64,000 bases of DNA from Treponema sp. (GTDB lineage: Bacteria; Spirochaetota; Spirochaetia; Treponematales; Treponemataceae): NCBI GenBank assembly GCA_016294035.1, contig JAEDCT010000004.1, positions 70,168 to 134,167 on the forward strand, written 5' to 3'. This document shows, piece after piece, positions 1-7,362 of this stretch. The notes below the pieces were generated by a model that saw only the letters and a list, made by a program, of their open reading frames with translations, had not been told where the DNA came from and ran no database searches. How positions within the stretch are numbered: position 1 is the first letter of the stretch; each line of letters begins with the position of its first letter. Both the position numbers and the translations under genes were made by a program.

Positions 1-112
1 AGATGGAAAACTTACATGCCGTCTTACTCTTGAAGAAATCATAAATAACTTGCTCGCCAGAAAAAGGGAAGAACTTGCCCTTGCTCTATTTGACGGGAGG
101 TTGCCAGAATGA
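1..112 (+). CDS. C-terminal end of a V-ATPase operon protein (partial)
   Basis: An open frame runs in from the left edge and ends in TGA at 110-112. Its last residues include the stretch LEEIINNLLARKREELALAL. The stop overlaps the atpA start as ATGA, which suggests translational coupling. In Treponema, a DUF2764-type protein commonly sits between subunits E and A, so that is the likely identity. Only about 36 residues are visible, so the assignment rests on position and is an inference. Confidence 0.5.
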   Translation, partial: DGKLTCRLTLEEIINNLLARKREELALALFDGRLPE

Positions 113-1869
113 TTACTGGAAAAATCAAGCGAATCTCAGGACCTATTGTTTATGCTGAAGGTTTGGAGAAATGCGGTCTTTACGATGTTGTTGATGTTGG
201 ATCAAATCGCCTTATTGGTGAAATCATCCGTCAGAACGAAGGTCTTGCTACAATTCAGGTTTACGAAGATGTAAGCGGAATGCATATTGGAGAGGATGTA
301 GTTTCCAGCGAGCGTCCTCTTTCTCTTAAGCTTGGTCCCGGACTTGTAGGAACAATTTACGACGGAATACAGCGGCCGCTCAAGGAAATGTATGAAGACA
401 AGGGAGCATTCCTTTTGCCTGGCCAGAGAACTTCTCCAATTGATTCTGAAAAAAAATGGGAATTTAATGCAGTTCTTTCCGAGGGTGATTCAATTGAGCC
501 TGGAAAAGTAATTGGTACTGTACAGGAAACAGGTTCCATTCTCCATTCGATTATGGTTCCTCCGACAATCAAGGGAACAAAACTTGCCTCTTTCAAGGGA
601 AGCGGATCATATACAGTTGATGAAGTCATTGCAAAAACTGAACTTGGTGAAGAAATTATGATGAGTCATTATTGGCCATTGAGAAAGCCTCGTCCTTTTG
701 CACAGAAACTTGAGGTGAGTCAGCCTCTTATTACAGGTCAGCGTGTAATTGATGTGTTCTTTCCTCTTTCAAAAGGTGGAACAGCAGCCATTCCAGGTGG
801 ATTCGGAACTGGAAAGACAATGACTCAGCATGCCGTAGCAAAATGGTGTGATGCAGATCTCATTGTATATATTGGTTGTGGTGAGCGTGGAAATGAAATG
901 ACTGATGTTCTTACTGAATTTCCTACACTTATTGACCCAAGAACCGGACGATCTTTGATGGAACGCACGATTCTTATTGCCAATACTTCAAACATGCCTG
1001 TTGCAGCACGAGAGGTTTCACTTTATTCAGGAATTACCCTTGCTGAGTATTATAGAGACATGGGACTTCATGTTGCTATTATGGCTGACTCAACATCTCG
1101 ATGGGCAGAAGCCTTGCGTGAACTTTCAGGTCGAATGGAAGAAATGCCGGCAGAAGAAGGATATCCTGCATATCTTCCAACCCGTCTTGCAGAATTCTAT
1201 GAAAGAGCAGGTCGTGTAAATTCTCTCTGTGGAAAGGAAGGGTCTGTTTCTGTAATTGGTGCCGTTAGCCCGGCCGGTGGTGACTTCAGTGAACCTGTAA
1301 CTCAGCATACCAAACGATTCATCAGGTGTTTCTGGGCTTTGGATCGGGAACTTGCAAATGCCCGCCATTATCCAGCCATCGGATGGATTGATTCATATTC
1401 AGAGTACGCTTCGGAAATCAAGGAGTGGTGGGACAAGGTTGACCCGATGTGGGCATCTGTTCGCATAAAGGCACTTGATCTTCTCAAGAAGGAGCAGAGA
1501 CTCCAGCAGATAGTACGCCTTATTGGTGCTGATGCTCTCCCTGATTCAGACCGTCTTGTTCTTATTGTTTGTGAAATGATCAAGAACGGATTCTTGCAGC
1601 AGAATGCTTTTGATGATATTGATGCGTATTCAGTTCCTGCAAAGCAGCTGAGTATTCTTCTTCTCATAATGGATTTCTATGCACATGCCCTTGAAATCAT
1701 CAAGTCTGGTTGTCCACTCTTGAAGATTACTGAGCTTTCTGTGAGAAATGAAATTATTCGTGCAAAGAGTACTGTTCCAAATGACAGGCTTTCAGATCTG
1801 GAAACAATCAGGGGTCATCTTGATGATCAGTTTGCTGAGCTTAGGCGCATGTACAGTAAAGAGTCTTAG
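109..1869 (+). CDS. atpA: A/V-type ATP synthase catalytic subunit A
   Basis: This is the catalytic, nucleotide-hydrolysing subunit of the A/V-type rotary ATPase, acting in the V1 head on the cytoplasmic side of the membrane. At 586 residues it has normal family length. The Walker A loop GGFGTGKTMT lies near residue 230, followed by IGCGERGNEMTDVL, which is typical of A subunits. The extra non-homologous region that separates A from F1 beta is present around residues 110-190. The ATG at 109 follows GGGAGG at 95-100. It is the first complete gene of a tightly packed operon with atpB and atpD. Whether the enzyme pumps ions out or makes ATP cannot be told from this subunit. Confidence 0.97.
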   Translation: MITGKIKRISGPIVYAEGLEKCGLYDVVDVGSNRLIGEIIRQNEGLATIQVYEDVSGMHIGEDVVSSERPLSLKLGPGLVGTIYDGIQRPLKEMYEDKGAFLLPGQRTSPIDSEKKWEFNAVLSEGDSIEPGKVIGTVQETGSILHSIMVPPTIKGTKLASFKGSGSYTVDEVIAKTELGEEIMMSHYWPLRKPRPFAQKLEVSQPLITGQRVIDVFFPLSKGGTAAIPGGFGTGKTMTQHAVAKWCDADLIVYIGCGERGNEMTDVLTEFPTLIDPRTGRSLMERTILIANTSNMPVAAREVSLYSGITLAEYYRDMGLHVAIMADSTSRWAEALRELSGRMEEMPAEEGYPAYLPTRLAEFYERAGRVNSLCGKEGSVSVIGAVSPAGGDFSEPVTQHTKRFIRCFWALDRELANARHYPAIGWIDSYSEYASEIKEWWDKVDPMWASVRIKALDLLKKEQRLQQIVRLIGADALPDSDRLVLIVCEMIKNGFLQQNAFDDIDAYSVPAKQLSILLLIMDFYAHALEIIKSGCPLLKITELSVRNEIIRAKSTVPNDRLSDLETIRGHLDDQFAELRRMYSKES

Positions 1870-1889
1870 TAGTAGAAAGGAAAGTTGCA

Positions 1890-3272
1890 ATGAAGGGTAT
1901 TGAATATTCAGGACTTAATTCTGTTGACGGACCAATTGTAGTTGTAAAGCGAAGTGAAAATTCTTCCTATGATGAAGTTGTATTTGTTCGTGACAAGAAT
2001 GGTGAAAAGCGTACTGGTCGAATTATTGACTTGAATGAAGAGACTGCTGTCGTTCAGATTTTTGGAAGTACAACAGGCCTTGATCTTGAAAGCACTACAG
2101 TTGAATTCCTTGAAGAACCAATGGAGTTGAGGGTTGGAAAGGGGCTTCTTGGTCGTATTTTCAACGGACTCGGTAAGCCTATTGATGGTTATCCTGAAAT
2201 CATCAGTGACAAGAAAGTCAACGTAAACGGAAATCCAATCAATCCTTATGCCCGTGTTTATCCCCGTGACTTTATCCAGACTGGAATTTCATCAATTGAT
2301 GGTATGAACACCCTTATTCGTGGACAGAAACTTCCAATCTTCAGTGGAAACGGTCTGCCTCACAACAAGCTCGCTGCCCAGATCATTCGTCAGGCAAAAC
2401 TCAAGGGAAGTGATGAAGACTTCGTTATGGTTTTTGCCGGCATGGGAATCAAGTATGACGTTTCTCAGTTCTTCAAGCATACATTTGAGGAATCTGGTGT
2501 ATTGTCAAAGGTCGTAATGTTTCAGTCCCTGGCAGATGCTCCTTCAATCGAGCGTATTATCACACCTCGCTGTGCTCTTACTGCAGCTGAGTACCTGGCA
2601 TACGAATGCAACATGCATGTTCTTGTTGTAATGACAGATATGACAAACTATTGCGAGGCTTTGCGTGAAATTTCCACAACTCGCGGCGAGGTTCCAGGAC
2701 GAAAGGGTTATCCGGGATATTTGTATTCAAACCTTGCAGAACTTTATGAAAGGGCAGGAAAGATTCAGGGATCAACAGGTTCAATTACACAGATTCCAAT
2801 TCTTTCTATGCCTAATGATGATATTTCACATCCTATTCCAGACCTTACAGGTTATATTACTGAAGGGCAGATTGTTCTTGACCGTGAAATGAGCCAGAAG
2901 GGTATGTATCCTCCTGTTGCCGGACTTCCGTCTTTGTCACGACTCATGAAGGACGGTATTGGAAACGGAATGACCCGAGAGGACCATGCCCCTGTTTCAA
3001 GCCAGCTCTTTGCCGCATACAGTAAGGTTAAGACTATCAGAAATCTTGCATCGATTATTGGTGAGGAAGAACTTTCTGAACTGGATCAGCTTTACCTGAA
3101 GTTTGGAAACGAGCTTGAGTCAAAGTTTTTCACACAAGGTGAGTATGAAGACAGAAGCATCGAAGAAACTCTTGATCTTGGATGGAAAATTCTTTCGATT
3201 CTCCCAAGAGAGGAACTTTACCGAATCAAGGATGAGTTGATTGACAAGTATCTCCCAAAGGGAACTAACTGA
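1890..3272 (+). CDS. atpB: A/V-type ATP synthase regulatory subunit B
   Basis: This is the non-catalytic nucleotide-binding subunit that alternates with A in the V1 hexamer. It is 460 residues long and aligns in character with archaeal and bacterial B subunits: an N-terminal beta-barrel (LNSVDGPIVVV), LPIFSGNGLPHNKLAAQI in place of a Walker A loop, and the conserved tail ELYRIKDELIDKYLPKG. The degenerate P-loop is normal for B. The start follows the A-rich purine stretch GAAAGGAAAG. Its stop codon overlaps the atpD start as TGATG, so translation is probably coupled. Confidence 0.97.
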   Translation: MKGIEYSGLNSVDGPIVVVKRSENSSYDEVVFVRDKNGEKRTGRIIDLNEETAVVQIFGSTTGLDLESTTVEFLEEPMELRVGKGLLGRIFNGLGKPIDGYPEIISDKKVNVNGNPINPYARVYPRDFIQTGISSIDGMNTLIRGQKLPIFSGNGLPHNKLAAQIIRQAKLKGSDEDFVMVFAGMGIKYDVSQFFKHTFEESGVLSKVVMFQSLADAPSIERIITPRCALTAAEYLAYECNMHVLVVMTDMTNYCEALREISTTRGEVPGRKGYPGYLYSNLAELYERAGKIQGSTGSITQIPILSMPNDDISHPIPDLTGYITEGQIVLDREMSQKGMYPPVAGLPSLSRLMKDGIGNGMTREDHAPVSSQLFAAYSKVKTIRNLASIIGEEELSELDQLYLKFGNELESKFFTQGEYEDRSIEETLDLGWKILSILPREELYRIKDELIDKYLPKGTN

Positions 3273-3892
3273 TGGCCAAACTGAATATTGCACCAACAAA
3301 ATCTAATCTTCTCGCAATTAAGGAACAGCTTGCTGTTTCAACTGCGGGGTATGATTTGCTTGAGCAGAAACGTGAAATTCTCGTAATGGAACTCATGCGC
3401 ATTGTTGAGCAGGTAAAGCTTCTTGAGGCACAGATTGATAAGTGCATTGAAAAGGCATATCCGGCACTCAAAAGAATGCTCATGTCTGTTGGTGGTGATA
3501 GAGTTGAAAGAATTGCCCATGGTGTTGAATATAAATTTGAAATCTCAGAAAAGCAAAATGCCATCGCCGGAATGAGTTTCACGAATCTTGAAGTCACTCT
3601 TCCGAAAAAACAGTTGTTTTCATCATTTCTCGGGTCAACTGCAGACAGTGACGAGGTAATGTCCGATTTCTTTGAGCTTCTTTCAATCCTCGCTCAAATG
3701 GCAGGAATCAGAACAATTGCCTGGAGACTAGCCCTGGAAGTAAAGAAGACCCAGCGCAGGGTTAATGCCCTGGACAAAATGGTTATTCCTCAGGACAGGG
3801 AAACCGTGAAATATATCGAAGGTGTTCTTGAGGAAAGGGAAAGGGACAACGTGTTTGTCATGAAATCCCTTAAAAAACGCCAGGGTTTCTGA
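3272..3892 (+). CDS. atpD: A/V-type ATP synthase central stalk subunit D
   Basis: Subunit D forms the central rotor shaft, a long antiparallel coiled coil comparable to F1 gamma. The protein is 206 residues with the expected signature at the start (APTKSNLLAIKEQLAVS, then GYDLLEQKREILVMEL) and a basic C-terminal helix containing RRVNALDKMVIPQ. It starts inside the atpB stop and its own stop overlaps the next start by one base. Subunits I and K, which would build the membrane rotor and stator, do not follow it. The family call is secure; the break in the operon is treated as a separate observation. Confidence 0.96.
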   Translation: MAKLNIAPTKSNLLAIKEQLAVSTAGYDLLEQKREILVMELMRIVEQVKLLEAQIDKCIEKAYPALKRMLMSVGGDRVERIAHGVEYKFEISEKQNAIAGMSFTNLEVTLPKKQLFSSFLGSTADSDEVMSDFFELLSILAQMAGIRTIAWRLALEVKKTQRRVNALDKMVIPQDRETVKYIEGVLEERERDNVFVMKSLKKRQGF

Positions 3893-4365
3893 TGATCAAG
3901 TCTCTTTTTCAAAAGGTAATTGTGGCCTACAATGGTTCAAAATCTTCTCTTAATGCCCTGATGTATGGGATTGTCCTGGCCAAGATTCATAAAATCCAGC
4001 TTAAAATTGTTTATGTAGTTGATTCTGCTTCCATAAAATCCCTGGTTCTAACAAAAATAATGATTGTTGAGGAAGGTGAAAGGGTAAGAAAGGCTCTTGA
4101 AGAAGACGGAAAGAAGAACCTGGAATATGCCCTGTCACTTGCAAAAAAGAAGGGCGTTAATGCTGAAGCTGACCTTCGTTCCGGTTCAGTCTGGAGTGAA
4201 ATCATCAGTGCCGCTAATTCTTTTGATGCCAGCCTGATTCTTATTGGTGGCCAGGGAAACGGAAAAGATATTTCAAGGCAGGACAGTGAAATAATCGCCA
4301 GGTCCCAGTGCTCTGTCATGGTTGTCAAGGATGTCTACATGGAACAGAAATTTAAGTTAGCCTAG
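3892..4365 (+). CDS. UspA-like universal stress protein
   Basis: This small cytoplasmic alpha/beta protein of 157 residues has the UspA fold pattern: VIVAYNGSKSSLNALMYGI at the start, a central LKIVYVVDSASIKSL strand, and C-terminal LILIGGQGNGKDISRQDSE with CSVMVVKD. UspA proteins often bind ATP through G-2x-G-9x-G(S/T). Here the last glycine-serine pair is not evident, so ATP binding may be lost or altered. It overlaps the atpD stop by one base and is co-directional, which puts it in the ATPase operon. A link between the stress protein and ATPase control is only an inference from position. Confidence 0.85.
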   Translation: MIKSLFQKVIVAYNGSKSSLNALMYGIVLAKIHKIQLKIVYVVDSASIKSLVLTKIMIVEEGERVRKALEEDGKKNLEYALSLAKKKGVNAEADLRSGSVWSEIISAANSFDASLILIGGQGNGKDISRQDSEIIARSQCSVMVVKDVYMEQKFKLA

Positions 4366-4484
4366 TGTAACTAATTGATTAAGTTCTGTTTATCTGATAT
4401 TTTGACTTGAATAAAGTGCTTTTTGTGACTGAGTTTTGTGATTTTTTATGCACTTGTTGAATTGTTATTAATTTGGAGGATTAT

Positions 4485-5708
4485 ATGATAGAAAGAAATG
4501 AAGGATTTGCAAATCTTACGGCAGGATATCTTTTTCCTGAAGTAGCAAAGAGACGCCGTGAATATCAGGCCGCCCATCCGGAAGCAAAGATTATCAGTCT
4601 TGGTATTGGTAATACAACAGAACCATTGACACCTCACATCATGCAGGCAATGGTTGATTATGCAAAAGGCCTTGGAACAAAAGAAGGCTATTCAGGATAT
4701 GGAGATGAGCAGGGAAACACAGTGCTGCGCTCAAAGATTGCAGAAAAACTCTATCCTGGAATGGCAAGTGCCGATGAGGTTTTCATCAGTGATGGTGCAA
4801 AGTGTGATATTGCCAGAATTCAGACTCTTTTTGGATCAAAGACAAAGATTGCAGTTCAGGATCCGGCTTATCCTGTTTATGTTGACGGAAGCGTAATTAC
4901 TGGTGCTGCAGGAAAGAACGACGGAAACGGATACAAGGGAGTTACATATCTTCCATGTACAGAAGAAAACGGATTTTTCCCGGATTTGTCAAAGATTGGG
5001 AAGGACACTCTCATTTATTTCTGCTCTCCAAACAATCCGACAGGTGTTGCAAGTACTCGTGATCAGCTTAAGAAACTTGTTGATTTTGCCAATGACAACG
5101 GATGCATCATTATTTACGATAGTGCATACTATGCATTTATCCGGGACAACAGCATTCCAAAGACAATCTATGAAATTGAGGGTGCAAGAAAGTGTGCAAT
5201 TGAAATCAACTCATTCTCAAAGCTTGCCGGATTCACAGGTGTTCGTCTTGGCTGGAGCGTTGTCCCTGCAGACATCAAGTTTGCAGATGGAACTCCTGTA
5301 AAGCAGGACTGGAATCGCGTTGCCACAACTTTGTTCAACGGTGCCTCGAATATTGTTCAGGCCGGTGGATTGGCTTGTCTTGATGATGAGGGAATGAAGG
5401 AAACAAAGGAACTTGTTGATTACTATCTTGAGAATGCAAGGCTTATGGAAAAGACTCTCAAGGGAGAAAACTTTGCCTCAAGAAATGTAAAGGTATTCTA
5501 TACAGGTGATTCCCCATATCTTTGGGTAAAGTTCACTGGATGGAAGAGTTGGGATATCTTCGATCTTATCCTGGATAAGTGCAATGTTGTTACTACTCCG
5601 GGTTCCGGCTTTGGTCCTGCAGGTGAAAGCTATCTCAGATTCAGCTGTTTCGGTCATCGTGCAGATGTTGAGGAAGCTTGCAATCGTCTTTCAAAACTCG
5701 AATTCTAA
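4485..5708 (+). CDS. dapL: LL-diaminopimelate aminotransferase
   Basis: DapL is a PLP-dependent class I/II aminotransferase that converts tetrahydrodipicolinate directly to LL-diaminopimelate for lysine and peptidoglycan synthesis. The 407-residue protein carries YSGYGDEQGNTVLRSKIAEK, SPNNPTGV, and the PLP lysine in NSFSKLAGFTGVRLGW (about K246). The ATG at 4485 is chosen because GGAGGA at 4475-4480 precedes it; the in-frame TTG at 4473 lies upstream of that ribosome-binding site. A bidirectional terminator follows. The family is common in spirochetes and chlamydiae. Confidence 0.95.
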   Translation: MIERNEGFANLTAGYLFPEVAKRRREYQAAHPEAKIISLGIGNTTEPLTPHIMQAMVDYAKGLGTKEGYSGYGDEQGNTVLRSKIAEKLYPGMASADEVFISDGAKCDIARIQTLFGSKTKIAVQDPAYPVYVDGSVITGAAGKNDGNGYKGVTYLPCTEENGFFPDLSKIGKDTLIYFCSPNNPTGVASTRDQLKKLVDFANDNGCIIIYDSAYYAFIRDNSIPKTIYEIEGARKCAIEINSFSKLAGFTGVRLGWSVVPADIKFADGTPVKQDWNRVATTLFNGASNIVQAGGLACLDDEGMKETKELVDYYLENARLMEKTLKGENFASRNVKVFYTGDSPYLWVKFTGWKSWDIFDLILDKCNVVTTPGSGFGPAGESYLRFSCFGHRADVEEACNRLSKLEF

Positions 5709-5715
5709 GTTTAAA

Positions 5716-5804
5716 AAAGAGGCTGCCTTAAATGATTTGATTCGTGGTGTTATTCTGTTTTCTTTCAGAATGGCCATGAATTAAACTTTTGGCAGCCGCT
5801 TTTG
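5716..5804. terminator. Bidirectional terminator between dapL and the OMP gene
   Basis: AAAAGAGGCTGCC near 5716-5728 pairs with GGCAGCCGCTTTT at 5791-5803, with one mismatch and a long loop that contains a small inner hairpin (ATTCTG/CAGAAT). A-runs and T-runs flank the arms, so it can serve both convergent genes. Confidence 0.65.
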
Positions 5805-5827
5805 TTATGAAGGACTTAATGTTTTTT

Positions 5828-7072
5828 TTAGAATGCTGTCTGGAAACCTACGCGTGCAGATATGGCATTCTTAATGTCATCAAGCTTTGTCACGTTGACT
5901 GTTGCACTTGCTTCAAGCGCCCCGCCGAACATGTCCAGGTTAGCGTATGGTGTTATGCAAAAATCCTTTTCGTCTGAAAAGTCAAAGTCATCAAAATCAC
6001 ATTCGGAAATTGTGAATGTAGCGTGAACTCCACCCGTAAAGTTTGTGGATCCGATGTAAAGATTGTTTGAGCACAGCGTGATGTTAGCTCCGGTAACGCA
6101 TTTTGCATCCGGGTTGTTCATGTTCACAAGATGTCTCAGGTATATCATGTCTCGTGCACTAAGATATGGAATGTTGAAAGCCGCAATGTTGATGTTTCCG
6201 TATTTTGTTATGAGTCTTGGTTCAATTACAAAGTAAAGGTCATTCTTGTTCAGTGTGTCTGTGTCGTTATCCTTGTCGATGGTAATTTTGTTGATTCCAG
6301 CCTGAATGAAGACTGTTGTCGTGTTTACGTTACCCAAAAGTGCATTTATTCCCCAGTGAAGCTGAATTTCCTTGATTGCAAATGCATCTGTCGTATCATT
6401 GTTGAGGGGACATGTAAATCCTGCTGCCAGGTCAAGAGATGCTCTTCTCATTACTGCTGCGTATCTGAAGTCCCAGTTGAAGGAATCCTGTGATTCAAAT
6501 GAATCCAGGGAAGTTGTTGCCTCATTCTTGTATACGTAGAGTCCTACTGCAAAATTTGAATCAGGGTGCATTACATAGGAAAGTCCTGTTGCGTAAAATG
6601 GATAAATGCTTGATCCTGAAAGCCCGTGCCAGCTTTTAGTTATCAGAGAAGAAATTTCAGGGATTCCGAATTGTCTTTGAAGAAAAATATCAGATCCGAT
6701 TGGTTCATATCTTCCTCGGAAAAGGCTGATATAGTGGTTTGTTGATTCTCCGTTTATGGTATATGTGCCAGAAAGCTCTTCAATCCTGAATTTTGCATTG
6801 TTTGGGTTTGCGTCGTTGTCAAAAATTGTGCTGTCAAACAGATTTCCTGCCTGAAGGTAAAGATCGCACCTGAGCAGAACTTTTCCTGAAAAATCAAGTT
6901 GTCCGGAAAAAAAGTTGTCTGCATTGAATTCCGGTGAAAAATCATCAGAGTCGGTTTCGTTTGCCAAAGTTGCCATGAATCCTGCACATCCTGAGAAATA
7001 AGGCGTTTCTATGGCCCATGATGCGGCAGTAAGCAAAAGTGCCATTGCGCAAGATAAAGCTGTTTTTTTCAA
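5828..7072 (-). CDS. Putative outer-membrane beta-barrel protein
   Basis: This gene encodes a predicted secreted protein of about 414 residues. A TTG at 7072-7070 is preferred as start because GGAGGT lies just upstream and a clean signal peptide then begins at once (LKKTALSCAMALLLTAASWA). The body has alternating polar and hydrophobic stretches, many aromatic and Asn/Asp residues and no cytoplasmic helices. It ends in phenylalanine, as many outer-membrane barrels do. I do not recognise a named family; a porin-like role is inferred from these features. It converges with dapL across a shared terminator. Confidence 0.6.
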   Translation of the reverse strand: MKKTALSCAMALLLTAASWAIETPYFSGCAGFMATLANETDSDDFSPEFNADNFFSGQLDFSGKVLLRCDLYLQAGNLFDSTIFDNDANPNNAKFRIEELSGTYTINGESTNHYISLFRGRYEPIGSDIFLQRQFGIPEISSLITKSWHGLSGSSIYPFYATGLSYVMHPDSNFAVGLYVYKNEATTSLDSFESQDSFNWDFRYAAVMRRASLDLAAGFTCPLNNDTTDAFAIKEIQLHWGINALLGNVNTTTVFIQAGINKITIDKDNDTDTLNKNDLYFVIEPRLITKYGNINIAAFNIPYLSARDMIYLRHLVNMNNPDAKCVTGANITLCSNNLYIGSTNFTGGVHATFTISECDFDDFDFSDEKDFCITPYANLDMFGGALEASATVNVTKLDDIKNAISARVGFQTAF

Positions 7073-7100
7073 TTTGACCTCCAAAATAGTAATCCCATTT

Positions 7101-7129
7101 GGTATATTTTCGGAAAAAATCACATGCAA
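7101..7129 (-). promoter_or_regulatory. Possible sigma70 promoter for the OMP gene
   Basis: On the minus strand TTGCAT (7129-7124), a 17-base spacer and TATACC (7106-7101) lie upstream of the TTG start. The match is moderate. The rest of the 290-base gap up to cheA is AT-rich and holds only a short CCAGA/TCTGG dyad near 7212 and the cheA promoter. Confidence 0.4.
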
Positions 7130-7327
7130 GTTAAGGCAAAGTCTTGTTTATTTGAATATATCTTTCTCCAGACGGTAAGTTCAATTATTACGGTTGATTT
7201 TGAATTTTCCCAGAAATCTGGAATATCTTTTGCAATCAGAAAAAAATTATGATTATGTGATTGTTCTGTCCGTGACGATGAATTTTTGTTTTGGAAGTCT
7301 AAAATATCAAAAATAACTTGTTAAAAC

Positions 7328-7355
7328 TTGACTTCTAGAAATTTAAGATTAAAAT
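7328..7355 (+). promoter_or_regulatory. Sigma70-like promoter at the cheA start codon
   Basis: TTGACT (7328-7333), a 16-base spacer and TAAAAT (7350-7355) precede cheA. The -10 ends 7 bases before the ATG at 7363, so transcription would start at or next to the start codon. No Shine-Dalgarno sequence is present. Confidence 0.6.
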
Positions 7356-7362
7356 ATATGGT

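Noticed and set aside
4366..4484. Strong promoter TTGACT at 4402 for dapL
   Set aside because: No acceptable -10 hexamer lies 16-18 bases downstream, so I did not call it.
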